A DNA stretch of 64,000 nucleotides from Halovenus amylolytica (GCA_004015825.1 SAYS01000008.1:124001-188000); one strand, 5' to 3'; positions 18,300 through 26,098 are shown, counted from the stretch's first letter. The notes: generated by a model not told the origin, from the letters alone. Numbers and translations are program-made.

Positions 18300-18665
18300 G
18301 CGAGAGAATCTCGCCGTTCACGGCGGGCGTGAATCGCGTAAGATTGGTGCCGCAAACCCCCGGATTTATTCTCGGTGGGTTCGTACAGTACAACAATAAC
18401 TCGGGAAAAGTGGGTGTGGGTTGGCGTTCACCCGATATCAAAAACGCGAGCCTGCCCGAGTCAGACTCCGCTGCAAGGCGCAGTCAGGCGGATGGCACCG
18501 CCCGCACGGGCCAAGCAGATACCCAAGCATCTCACTCCCTCACGGGACTGACGGCTTGCGTGCAAACCGGAGTACCCGCGAGGGGAATGTTGCCACCGTT
18601 GGTGTCGGAACGCCCGACCCCGAGCGCGTGGAAACCTCGGCGTTTACGCCGAGGAGGATGTCATT
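18300..18665 (+). mobile_element. IS200/IS605-like remnant lacking a transposase (PATE-like)
   Basis: The left side has a small hairpin CGCCG-TTCA-CGGCG (18312-18325). The right side ends in an 8-bp hairpin CCTCGGCG-TTTA-CGCCGAGG (18635-18654) followed by AGGATGTCA. The sequence between, notably 18560-18634, resembles the tnpB 3' end and guide-RNA region of haloarchaeal IS1341-type elements. No intact tnpB or tnpA frame remains; the spurious frames through it are short. It is best read as a deletion derivative or a palindrome-associated non-autonomous element. Recognition is from memory of such ends, not from a search. Confidence 0.5.
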
Positions 18666-18693
18666 CTCTCTCAGAAACGTGGTTTCGACGCGA

Positions 18694-19479
18694 TTAGCTC
18701 CGCATGGAGCCGCCATCGATTGGCAGCGAGACGCCGTTGACGTAGCTTGCCCGCCCGCTTGAGAGAAAGGCGACTACGTCACCGAGTTCCCGGGGTTCGC
18801 CGATCCGACCCAGCGGAACGCCTGCCCCTTTGTCCTCGTATCCTGCCTGGTAGTCGTCGTACTCGCCCCGGTCGACGCCATCCTCGATGAGTTCCTCGAT
18901 CCGTGCTGTCTCGTGTGCCCCCGGCAACACGGCGTTGGTCCGGATCTCCGGCGCGAACTCCCGCGAGACAGTTTTGACGAGACCGATAACTGCTCGTCGG
19001 ACGGCGTTCGAGAGCAACAGGTCGTCGATCACCTCGCGGACGCTGCGGGAGGTGATCGCCACGATGGTTCCCGCGTCGGACTGTTCGAGATGTGGCCGTG
19101 TCTCCCGAAGTGTCCACACTGCGCTCATCACGAGCAGATCGTAGGCCTGGTACCAGTCGCGGTCCGCCATATCCTCGAAGGTGCCACTCGGCGGCCCGCC
19201 CGCGCTGGTGACGACGTGATCGAGACCGCCGAACTCGTCGACAGTCTCCTCGACGAACGCGCTGATGTGATCCGGATCGGTGATATCCGCCTGGACGGCA
19301 ACGACGCCGCCGTCGCCTGCCGCCTGGAGCTGTTCGCGTGCCGCTTCGATGTTCGATTCTGTCCGGCCACAGATCGCGACGTTCGCGCCCTCGCGGGCGA
19401 AGCTGGTCGCACTCGCGAGTCCGAGGCCGCTGCTCGCTGCTGTACAGAGGGCCGTGTTGCCGTCGAGTTCGAGATCCAT
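18694..19479 (-). CDS. SDR family oxidoreductase, atypical active site
   Basis: A 261-residue classical short-chain dehydrogenase/reductase. The N-terminal cofactor loop is CTAASSGLGLASA, then VTSAGGPPSG and C-terminal GRASYVNGVSLPIDGG. Where the catalytic YxxxK is expected, the sequence reads SNAVRRAV, so Tyr and Lys appear replaced by Ser and Arg while the Ser of ITSRS remains. A subfamily of 3-oxoacyl-reductase-like proteins has this pattern, so it may be functional with altered chemistry. Substrate is unknown. Start is ATG 19479; the gene lies next to the mobile-element remnant. Confidence 0.85.
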   Translation of the reverse strand: MDLELDGNTALCTAASSGLGLASATSFAREGANVAICGRTESNIEAAREQLQAAGDGGVVAVQADITDPDHISAFVEETVDEFGGLDHVVTSAGGPPSGTFEDMADRDWYQAYDLLVMSAVWTLRETRPHLEQSDAGTIVAITSRSVREVIDDLLLSNAVRRAVIGLVKTVSREFAPEIRTNAVLPGAHETARIEELIEDGVDRGEYDDYQAGYEDKGAGVPLGRIGEPRELGDVVAFLSSGRASYVNGVSLPIDGGSMRS

Positions 19480-19523
19480 ACGGATGCTTGGGCCGACTGA
19501 CCCATAGAAGTAGGTGCTGTCCG

Positions 19524-20219
19524 TCAGAGCTGTTCACAGCCGTCGAGCGAGAGCAGTCGCTCGGTACCAGCGCTGTCGAATCGGAGCGGTCGCCGCCACC
19601 ACGGACCGCGGCCGGAGTCCCCGGAGAGATCGGTCACGACAGGATTTGCGTCGGTACCACCCTCGGGTGTACTGAGGGGCCGAGCGCGGTCGTAGAGCCG
19701 CGAGTCGTCGGGATCGCCGGCCAGCAATACCCGTGCATCCATCGGATCACGTTTACAGTGGGCGTTGTTCGCGAACCGGTCGTCGGAGGGTACTGTCCCG
19801 GCCTCCGGGACGACAGGATCGGTGGCGAGACGGAAGTGGCCGACGAGGAAGGCACCCCACTCGGGCGGGAGCCAGTCGGCGGGTTCGGTGACTGTCAGCG
19901 TCGCGTAGAAGAAGACGTACTCGCCGGCCGAGAGATCGGAGAGTGGGCCAGCCTTGACGCCGTGTTCGTCGCCGTAGCTGTACCGTTCACAGTGGGGATA
20001 CTCCGGGAATTCGGGGTCGAGATGGACCGGTGTCTCTGCGATATCGTCGGGGATCGAAGTCTTTAGATGCGCCGCGAGGTCGCCGTAGGTGGGGACAGTC
20101 TCGGCTGTCGGTCTGGATTCTGGAATGGGGATGTACTCGAAGCGGCCGTCGGCGTCGACCGGGCCGCGAAAACCGGGTTCGTTCGTGTTCGCACCGATGT
20201 TGATCGCGATGGCCTGCAT
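19524..20219 (-). CDS. Nmad3-like putative nucleotide-modification protein
   Basis: A 231-residue protein whose N-terminus (AIAINIGANTNEPGFRGPVD, then GRFEYIPIPE) matches my recollection of the nucleotide-modification-associated domain 3 family (Nmad3), known mainly from gene neighbourhoods of hypermodified DNA bases. The middle has HLDPEFPEYPHCERYSYGDE and YVFFYATLTV, typical of the fold. I chose ATG 20219 because the conserved strand begins there. It starts 2 nt after the stop of a zinc-ribbon membrane protein gene, so both are probably co-transcribed. A role in DNA modification here is unproven. Confidence 0.65.
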   Translation of the reverse strand: MQAIAINIGANTNEPGFRGPVDADGRFEYIPIPESRPTAETVPTYGDLAAHLKTSIPDDIAETPVHLDPEFPEYPHCERYSYGDEHGVKAGPLSDLSAGEYVFFYATLTVTEPADWLPPEWGAFLVGHFRLATDPVVPEAGTVPSDDRFANNAHCKRDPMDARVLLAGDPDDSRLYDRARPLSTPEGGTDANPVVTDLSGDSGRGPWWRRPLRFDSAGTERLLSLDGCEQL

Positions 20220-20221
20220 CG

Positions 20222-20482
20222 CTACAGCCGGTTCCCGCAGGACTTGCAGAACGTGAAGGCCGGATCGAGTCGGTTCGGTGTCCCACACTCCTCACACACA
20301 ATCATATCCTCGTCGCTCGTCTGCGGGCGCTCGACTGACGTACTCGTGCCCTCGAACTGCGGGGTCGTACTCTCCGTCGAGGGGTCGCTGGTTGTCGATT
20401 CGCCGATGAAATAGCGGTAGAGAAGCAACTGCAGCAGGGCAAAGCCGACGAGATACACACCGAGCCAGGCCCAGAGTTCCAT
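20222..20482 (-). CDS. small membrane protein with C-terminal zinc ribbon
   Basis: An 86-residue protein with one N-terminal membrane helix (WLGVYLVGFALLQLLLYRYF, residues 5-24), a Ser/Thr-rich linker, and a C-terminal zinc ribbon with CEECGTPN and CKSCGNRL as the two CxxC knuckles. This is a common haloarchaeal architecture with unknown function. It is upstream of and nearly abutting the Nmad3-like gene. Confidence 0.8.
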   Translation of the reverse strand: MELWAWLGVYLVGFALLQLLLYRYFIGESTTSDPSTESTTPQFEGTSTSVERPQTSDEDMIVCEECGTPNRLDPAFTFCKSCGNRL

Positions 20483-20650
20483 ACGTGTATGTTGGGGATC
20501 ATCATACTTGGACCTTCGGCTAGATGTGTTGGCTGTTGGTGGTGGTGTTGCGTTCAGAGAGAATGCTCTATTCTTTGGTGGGTCGGCTGTCTACAGTCCA
20601 GTTCAAAGATACGTCTCCGAGCCAAGGTCCCCGCGAACAGAGATCTCTGA

Positions 20651-21556
20651 CTACTCCGGCGGAGACAGATCACGCTGGAACTCGTCGAACGTCTCGGCGT
20701 CGTCGGGGATCTCGTACTCGATTTGCCGTTCGTCCCGTCGGTCGACACCCGCCTCGTCGATCGGCTCGGCCACGGACTCCCATCCCGGCTTGACTGAAAC
20801 CGATTTCGCGGGTGACCCGGCAGCGACGTGGTGGGCCGGAATATCCGTCTGGGCGACGGATTTCGCCGCCAGGATCGCGTTCTCGCCGACACGTACCCCG
20901 GCCCGGACCATCGAGTCGTAGGTCAGCCGAACGTCGTCCTCGATGATCGTGTGGTAGTTTTCGACCTCCGTCTGGTCGACCACGTCGTGGTCGTGGCTGT
21001 AGACGTGGGTATCGTCCGAGATAGATACCCTGTCGCCGATCGTCAGTTTCCCGCGGTCGTCGAGGTGGACGTTGTCGTGGACGACGACGTTGTCACCGAG
21101 CCTGATGTTGTGGCCGTAGGTCATCGAGATCCCCTTGAAAAATCGGCAGTTCTCGCCACATTCCTCGAAGAGATGATCGGCGAGCATCCGCCGGAAATGG
21201 AGCGCGAACTCGACGTTGTCCGCCATCGGGGTGGCGTCGAACTGGCGCCAGAGCCACTGGATGTGTTTCGACCGCTGGAAGTCGTCGCTCTGAGTCTCGA
21301 CCTCGGCGTAATACTCGCTTTCGATCGTCGTGTTGCAGGGATCGTACCCCTGCAGGCGGACCTGCTGTGCCGGGGAGATCTCCTCGCCGGCCTGCCAGCG
21401 CTCGTAGGCCTCCCGGTCGCCGTGGAGATCTACGAGCACGTCCTCGACGACCGCACAGGTGTCCTCCTCGCTCGCGAGTCGTTCGTCGACCGATTCGATG
21501 AACTCCCGCATCCCGTCGGCCGCTGCCGAAGGCAACGACACCTGGCGTTTGGTCAT
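20651..21556 (-). CDS. left-handed beta-helix acyltransferase (hexapeptide repeat)
   Basis: A 301-residue protein. The N-terminal 100 residues are helical; the C-terminal half is a left-handed beta-helix with hexapeptide repeats (IRLGDNVVVHDNVHLDD, LTIGDRVSISDDTHVYSHDHD, VRVGENAILAAKSVAQTDIP, VAAGSPAKSV). This is typical of WbbJ/maltose-acetyltransferase-like acyltransferases. The SHDHD segment likely holds the catalytic histidine. It transfers an acetyl or other acyl group from acyl-CoA to a sugar or similar acceptor; which one is unknown. Start is ATG 21556. Confidence 0.87.
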   Translation of the reverse strand: MTKRQVSLPSAAADGMREFIESVDERLASEEDTCAVVEDVLVDLHGDREAYERWQAGEEISPAQQVRLQGYDPCNTTIESEYYAEVETQSDDFQRSKHIQWLWRQFDATPMADNVEFALHFRRMLADHLFEECGENCRFFKGISMTYGHNIRLGDNVVVHDNVHLDDRGKLTIGDRVSISDDTHVYSHDHDVVDQTEVENYHTIIEDDVRLTYDSMVRAGVRVGENAILAAKSVAQTDIPAHHVAAGSPAKSVSVKPGWESVAEPIDEAGVDRRDERQIEYEIPDDAETFDEFQRDLSPPE

Positions 21557-21604
21557 ATCTGTGTACTTATTCGGGATCGATAAGCCGTTTTGGTTACGCC
21601 GATG

Positions 21605-21769
21605 TTACTGCTCTTCCGGTTCCGAGACAGCTTCAGGCTGGCTGTTCGTGCGCCGCGTGTCAGCAACGACTGCCAGGGCGAACCCAACGGCGAACGCGAG
21701 CAGTGTCGGCCCTGCGATCCAGAGGAGATCCGGGTGTTCCATTCCAACGTGTGCGACTGTGTCGAACAT
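21605..21769 (-). CDS. 54-residue single-helix membrane protein
   Basis: A short frame from ATG 21769 to a TAA at 21605. It encodes one hydrophobic helix (LLAFAVGFALAVVADTRR, about residues 23-40) with a charged acidic C-tail, and third-position GC like real genes here. The positive residues directly after the helix suggest an N-out, C-in orientation. The function is unknown. It sits between the acyltransferase and cspA, on the same strand as both. Confidence 0.5.
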   Translation of the reverse strand: MFDTVAHVGMEHPDLLWIAGPTLLAFAVGFALAVVADTRRTNSQPEAVSEPEEQ

Positions 21770-21903
21770 GTCCACCACGTTCGCTCGCTGGGATATGAAT
21801 ACAACGTTTCCTGGCAGCTATCCGTGTCGGCCAAATCGATACACAGCGCTGTCGCTCACTGGTGAAAATAAAACGGAAAATGTGACGAAATCAGGTAACC
21901 GAG

Positions 21904-22098
21904 TTAGAGGCGGGTAAGGTTCGTCGCCCGCGGCCCTTTCGGTGCGTCCTCGATTTCGAATTCTACGTCCTGTCCCTCTTCGAGATCCGGGCCGCCGACG
22001 TCTTCCATGTGGAAGAACACGTCTTCGTCCGCATCGTCAGTCTCGATGAAACCGTAACCGCCTGTGTCGTTGAAGAAATCAACCGTTCCTTCTGCCAT
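21904..22098 (-). CDS. cspA: cold-shock domain protein
   Basis: A 64-residue single cold-shock domain. RNP-1 is TGGYGFIE and RNP-2 is DVFFHMEDV, ending in PKGPRATNLTRL, which is nearly the full canonical haloarchaeal CspA. It is a cytosolic nucleic-acid chaperone. The open frame extends to 22206, but the conserved protein begins at ATG 22098, supported by a TATA box 26-35 nt upstream. Confidence 0.95.
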   Translation of the reverse strand: MAEGTVDFFNDTGGYGFIETDDADEDVFFHMEDVGGPDLEEGQDVEFEIEDAPKGPRATNLTRL

Positions 22099-22123
22099 TG
22101 CGACTGAAGGGAGGAGGAGCCTA

Positions 22124-22133
22124 CGTATAATCC
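22124..22133 (-). promoter_or_regulatory. TATA box of cspA
   Basis: On the minus strand GGATTATACG lies 26-35 nt before the ATG at 22098, consistent with a leaderless or very short-leader mRNA. Confidence 0.55.
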
Positions 22134-22267
22134 TTGCGAAGAGAAGCGCTGTCGTTTGTTGACGATTGTAGAGTATAGTGATATAGATTACAATGTTTGC
22201 CCACATATTATACCTAAAGGACCATAATTGGGTGCTACTATACGGGTGGAACTGTACTACATCAGTA

Positions 22268-22735
22268 ATGTCGAACAGTTCTGTAACGCACGTGAAGAAA
22301 GCATGCGCCTACATTACGAGAAACGAATCGGAGTTACTGGTGTTCGAAGGGCCGGGTCACGACGGGCTCCAGATTCCGAAAGGGACAGTCGAGCCGGGTG
22401 AAACCCCACGCGAGGCCGTCTGTCGGGAAGTCGTCGAGGAAAGCGGCCTCGCGACGTTCAGCCGACCGCGTCATCTCGTCACGGATGTCTGGACCCGCCG
22501 CGAGTCGCCGCCGAAACGCTACGTCCGGAGTTTCTATCACGCCCCGGTCCACGAGACGCGGGATTCGTGGACCCATACTGTCACGGGCACGGGTGAGGAA
22601 CGCGGCGCGGAGTTCGACTTTTTCTGGATCGATCTTCCGACGGAGGGCTCGTTTGCGCTGGATCTGGACGACTATCTCCACGCGATACGGGAGGTGACCG
22701 AGCGGCGGTCTGCAGTCGGTATCGGTGCCGACTGA
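22268..22735 (+). CDS. Nudix hydrolase
   Basis: A 155-residue Nudix-fold pyrophosphohydrolase. The Nudix box is intact: GTVEPGETPREAVCREVVEESGL (about residues 41-63), with the metal-binding REVVEES. It hydrolyses a nucleoside diphosphate linked to another moiety; the substrate is unknown. ATG 22268 is chosen over the upstream frame start at 22193 because upstream residues are unlike the family. It is divergent from cspA. Confidence 0.9.
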   Translation: MSNSSVTHVKKACAYITRNESELLVFEGPGHDGLQIPKGTVEPGETPREAVCREVVEESGLATFSRPRHLVTDVWTRRESPPKRYVRSFYHAPVHETRDSWTHTVTGTGEERGAEFDFFWIDLPTEGSFALDLDDYLHAIREVTERRSAVGIGAD

Positions 22736-22755
22736 GTAGATCGCAGTGGTGTGAT

Positions 22756-22944
22756 TTACCGTTCAGCCACCTTCCGACAGTAATCCATCGCAGCGAGCGC
22801 CCCAGTCTCACCGGTCCCTTCGAGGTCGACATCCCGCTGTGTTGCGACCCAAGTGCCATCATCTCGCTGAGTGAGTTCGAGCAATGTCCGGCCTCGCTCG
22901 GTGGTATGCTCTTCGACGATCTCTCGTCTGGCTTCTGTCGACAT
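22756..22944 (-). CDS. conserved small haloarchaeal protein
   Basis: A 62-residue acidic protein with the character of a small alpha/beta domain (ELTQRDDGTWVATQRDVDLE followed by the helix GALAAMDYCRKVAE). The strand-turn-strand pattern resembles small antitoxin-like or HicB-like domains, but this is not a firm assignment. ATG 22944 is preferred to a GTG two codons upstream. It converges with the Nudix gene. Confidence 0.6.
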   Translation of the reverse strand: MSTEARREIVEEHTTERGRTLLELTQRDDGTWVATQRDVDLEGTGETGALAAMDYCRKVAER

Positions 22945-23062
22945 ACGCACAGCAAGGGCTGGAAGGAGTATGAATCTAGGAAGGCAGCTTCCGGGTTTCC
23001 GGGTACTGTGGATTTGATAGAGCAGACATCAAGCATACGCCGAGCGATAGCGAGGCGTTTCA

Positions 23063-23172
23063 CCGGGCGCGATTGTGAACTACGCCCGAGAACCTGCGCT
23101 TCGCGCAGAACCTCGGTCTACTTCAAATCCCGCCGTGGCGTTTTCACTGCTCACGTTCGTTCGCAGGAAAAC
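23063..23172 (-). repeat. post-tRNA-Lys element with partial tRNA 3'-end copy
   Basis: Read on the minus strand from the end of tRNA-Lys: a CGTTTTC...GAAAACG hairpin, then GGATTTGAAGTAGA (23130-23117), then a hairpin with CTGCGC-GAA-GCGCAG, then an imperfect copy of the tRNA 3' end (plus-strand CCGGGCGCGATTGTGAAC, 23063-23080; one inserted base compared with 23176-23192). The same order of parts follows tRNA-Met at 57156-57294. There is no coding potential. Confidence 0.65.
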
Positions 23173-23245
23173 GGGCCGGGCGCGATTTGAACACGCGACC
23201 GACGGATTAAGAGTCCGTCGCTCTGCCAGACTGAGCTACCGGCCC
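23173..23245 (-). tRNA. tRNA-Lys (CTT)
   Basis: The minus strand folds as a 73-nt cloverleaf. The acceptor stem GGGCCGG pairs with CCGGCCC, the D-arm is TAGCTCAGTCTGGCAGAGC, and the anticodon stem-loop CGGACTCTTAATCCG carries anticodon CTT. The T-arm contains GTTCAAATC. CCA is not encoded and there is no intron. Confidence 0.95.
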
Positions 23246-23314
23246 AACCAGTTTCTCCTTACCAGAGACTGCTAAAATAGGTTTCCTTTCGGACAAGCAG
23301 TGAGATCCCTTGTC

Positions 23315-23980
23315 CTACTGCAACAGATCGAGCGGATCTCGCTGCAAGAAGTAGCCAGTTGTGCCGGCAACCACCGCAGTACCGACGACCGTCCCGACGA
23401 GTGTGGGAATCTCTTTTCCGAACCCAACGTTACTGAGCGACGGTGCGAACATCGTGACGAAAAACGCCAGGATGAGACCGATCGAAAGGGTACCGGCAGC
23501 CGAGGCAATGGCCCCCGCCTTCGGAGCAGCTCTCGTTCCAGTTCTGTAATAGTGGTACGCAAGAAGCGCCCCGAAAATCGGAGCCAACGTCGTGAACGTC
23601 TGAAGCGACGTGGCAGATGCGATAAACATCCCGTTATTGGTGAGACTCGTCAGAGTGAAACTCACAACTGAATCGTCGTTTGCGACGACGTGTTTGAACG
23701 ATTCGGTCAAAAACAGCCCAATTCCAAAGATCGCATAGACGACCACCCCGAGTTTGGCGAACTCGATTTCTGTCGAGTACTTCTCGGTCAGCTCCTGGCC
23801 GCCCTGCGGTTGCCCCATCTGTGGCTGACCGCCCTGTGACTGCTCACCCGCTGGTTGGCCGCCCTGTGGCTGCCCACCCTGAGGCTGACCGCCCTGTGGC
23901 TGCCCTCCCTGCGGGTGGCCACCATCCGGTTGCCCACCCTGTCTGCCTTGCGTGTTGTCAGTCGCCGAATTGTCTGTCAT
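23315..23980 (-). CDS. membrane protein with GGQPQ-repeat N-terminus
   Basis: A 221-residue protein. Residues about 10-65 are a low-complexity tract of GGQPQ-type pentapeptides (about ten units), followed by about five hydrophobic helices (FAKLGVVVYAIFGIGLFL, LAPIFGALLAYHYY, IASAAGTLSIGLILAFFVTM, LVGTVVGTAVVAGTTGYFL and a weaker one). The repeat looks like an unstructured cytosolic or surface arm. Similar repeat-plus-helix proteins occur in haloarchaea, with unknown function. ATG 23980 is chosen; a GTG seven codons upstream also fits. The repeat is visible at DNA level at about 23800-23945. Confidence 0.75.
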   Translation of the reverse strand: MTDNSATDNTQGRQGGQPDGGHPQGGQPQGGQPQGGQPQGGQPAGEQSQGGQPQMGQPQGGQELTEKYSTEIEFAKLGVVVYAIFGIGLFLTESFKHVVANDDSVVSFTLTSLTNNGMFIASATSLQTFTTLAPIFGALLAYHYYRTGTRAAPKAGAIASAAGTLSIGLILAFFVTMFAPSLSNVGFGKEIPTLVGTVVGTAVVAGTTGYFLQRDPLDLLQ

Positions 23981-24103
23981 CAACCCGTACGTATCAGACA
24001 CTACAGTAAAATATTGTTATTTTATCTGCTTAGAGAGTATTAATAATAGAATAGTTTTAGTTACATACATCTCCCGGAGGACAGGGCCAGGACAGGAACC
24101 CGG

Positions 24104-24113
24104 CTATTATATG
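24104..24113 (+). promoter_or_regulatory. TATA box of the RCK-DHH gene
   Basis: CTATTATATG lies about 29 nt upstream of the ATG at 24142, favouring that start over the internal ATGs at 24160 and 24169. Confidence 0.5.
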
Positions 24114-24141
24114 CCGTCCCGACACAAAGCCGTCTATACTG

Positions 24142-25593
24142 ATGAGCACGGGAATCACGATGACGTCCATGTCCACGTATGCGATTCTAGGCTGTGGGAG
24201 CGTCGGCCACGCCGTCGCGAAGGATCTCGTCGACGAAGACAAGGATGTTCTCATCATCGATCGGGACGAAGGGCGCGTCGAGGCGTTACGCGACCAGGAT
24301 CTGGACGCACGGCAGTCCGATATCCGGGATTACGAGGTCGCGGAGGCTGTAGCAGACCGTGACGTGATCTTGATTCTCTCCTCGGATGTCGAGGCGAACA
24401 CGGCCGCGGTCGAGAATATCCGCGACTACGGCGACGACCAGTTCATCATCGCACGTGCGTCGGACCCTGTATCGAGTGATGCGCTCTCAGAGGCCGGTGC
24501 AGATGTCGTCATCAATCCCTCGGCTGTCATCGCAGATTCAGCACTGCGAGCGCTGGAGACGGGCGAACTCGAATACAAGACACAGAAACTCTCGGAGGTA
24601 ATCGAGGGCACAGAGAAAGGACTCGCGATACGGATCCACCGGAGCCCCGATCCGGACTCGATCGCGAGCGCGACAGCACTCAAGGCGATCGCCGAGAGCC
24701 GCGGAATCGATGCGGATATCATCTACGAGGGGGAGATCGGTCGCCAGGAGAACCGTGCGTTCGTCAATCTGCTCGGGATCGAACTCGTTTCCGCGGGGGA
24801 GGTGGATATGGCCGACTACGACACTATTGCGGTCGTCGACCACGCCAAAGGGGGCGAACCAACTGACGACGAAAATGTCGATATCATTGTCGACCACTAC
24901 GAGCAGGACCACAACCACGACGTCGCATTCAGCGATATTCGACCGAACGTCTCCTCGACGTCGACGATCATGACGAAATACATCCAGGAGCTCGACCTGA
25001 CGATCGAACAGGAGGTCGCGACGGCGCTTCTGTACGGTATCCGGGCCGAGACACTGGATTTCAAGCGGGATACGACGCCGGCGGATCTCACTGCAGCAGC
25101 CTACCTCTATCCCTTCGCGGATCACGACACCCTCGAACAGGTCGAGTCGCCGTCGATGTCCGCCGAGACACTGGACGTTCTCGCCGAAGCGATCCGCAAT
25201 CGGGAGGTCGAGGGTTCACACCTCGTCTCGAACGCGGGCTTTGTCTACGACCGGGATGCGCTCTCGCAAGCGGCACAGCACCTCCTCAACCTGGAGGGGA
25301 TCACGACCACGGCCGTCTTCGCAATCGCAGACGACGTGATCTATCTGGCCGCTCGCTCGAAGGATATCCGGATGGATATCGGCCGGATTCTCGAAGACGC
25401 TTTCGAGGAAATCGGCGAGAGCAAGGGCCACTCGACGGAGGCCAGCGTCGAGATCCCGCTGGGTATCTTTACGGGGATCGAAGTGAGCGAGGACAACAGG
25501 GAGACGTTGCTCGAACTGACAGAAGAGGCAGTCAAAAAGAAACTGTTCGAGTCGATGGGTGTCGAGAGTTCCGACAGTTCGAACGGCTCCTAG
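24142..25593 (+). CDS. DHH family phosphoesterase with N-terminal TrkA-N (RCK) domain
   Basis: A 483-residue two-domain protein. Residues about 10-130 form a Rossmann RCK domain (YAILGCGSVGHAVA), as in regulators of K+ channels. Residues about 155-330 form a DHH phosphoesterase domain (HRSPDPDSIASATAL, VVDHAKGG, DIIVDHYEQDH), and the C-terminal DHHA1 part follows (KGHSTEASVEIPLGI). DHH enzymes with this layout hydrolyse phosphodiesters such as nanoRNA or cyclic dinucleotides; the RCK domain may sense NAD(H) or a nucleotide. The fusion is recurrent in haloarchaea. Its 3' end overlaps the convergent PRC-barrel gene by 4 nt. Confidence 0.9.
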   Translation: MSTGITMTSMSTYAILGCGSVGHAVAKDLVDEDKDVLIIDRDEGRVEALRDQDLDARQSDIRDYEVAEAVADRDVILILSSDVEANTAAVENIRDYGDDQFIIARASDPVSSDALSEAGADVVINPSAVIADSALRALETGELEYKTQKLSEVIEGTEKGLAIRIHRSPDPDSIASATALKAIAESRGIDADIIYEGEIGRQENRAFVNLLGIELVSAGEVDMADYDTIAVVDHAKGGEPTDDENVDIIVDHYEQDHNHDVAFSDIRPNVSSTSTIMTKYIQELDLTIEQEVATALLYGIRAETLDFKRDTTPADLTAAAYLYPFADHDTLEQVESPSMSAETLDVLAEAIRNREVEGSHLVSNAGFVYDRDALSQAAQHLLNLEGITTTAVFAIADDVIYLAARSKDIRMDIGRILEDAFEEIGESKGHSTEASVEIPLGIFTGIEVSEDNRETLLELTEEAVKKKLFESMGVESSDSSNGS

Positions 25594-25892
25594 GCGGGCG
25601 CCTCTTCGTCGTCTGTGTCTTTCGAGCGCTGGATGCGTTCGGCGATATCGTTGACGATGACGACGTCACCGACAGACTGGACCCAGCGGTACGGGACGAT
25701 GACGCCCCGGGCAGTCGTCGCCTCCTCGGCGAACAGCTCTCGGTTGAGTTCGTGCAGTGCCAGGCCGGTGAGATGCTCGGATTCCAGATCGAGGCGCAGA
25801 TCTTCGATCTCACCGAGGAAGACACCGGTTTTCGTGTACACTTCGCGTCCGACGAGGGTCGTAATCTCTTGGGGCTGAGCGTCGCGGTCCAT
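25590..25892 (-). CDS. PRC-barrel domain protein
   Basis: A 100-residue protein consisting of one PRC-barrel (ITTLVGREVYTKTGVFLGEIEDLRLDLES, then VIVPYRWVQSVGDVVIV). This fold is used in RNA maturation (RimM) and in archaeal CdvB-independent division proteins such as CdpB. The length and lone barrel resemble the haloarchaeal CdpB group, so a cell-division role is possible but inferred. It converges tail to tail with the RCK-DHH gene with a 4-nt overlap. Confidence 0.87.
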   Translation of the reverse strand: MDRDAQPQEITTLVGREVYTKTGVFLGEIEDLRLDLESEHLTGLALHELNRELFAEEATTARGVIVPYRWVQSVGDVVIVNDIAERIQRSKDTDDEEAPA

Positions 25893-26022
25893 ACGCGTTT
25901 CTGGTGGGGTGGTGACTTAAATTCTTGGCGACAGGTCGACCAAGATGGTTGGGTGGCACAGAGCTGTTGGTACAAACAGCAAACAAAACCCTACGGACAA
26001 CAAACGAAAGAACACTGTTTTG

Positions 26023-26098
26023 ACAGCAAGAAAGCTCCCTTTCAGTCCCGCCCATATCTGCTGGCCAGTCAACCTACGAGGGTGGGGCTTTCTTGCTG
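26023..26098. repeat. CAGCAAGAAAGC-bounded palindromic element, short copy
   Basis: A 12-bp perfect inverted repeat, CAGCAAGAAAGC (26024-26035) and GCTTTCTTGCTG (26087-26098), encloses CCCTTTCAGTCCCGCCC near 26037-26053. The same ends and core recur in the longer element at 42226-42522. It occupies the gap before a DUF457-like gene and has no coding sequence. Confidence 0.65.

Noticed and set aside
23800..23945. Regular short repeats considered as a CRISPR array
   Set aside because: They encode GGQPQ pentapeptides in frame in a membrane protein and have no spacers.
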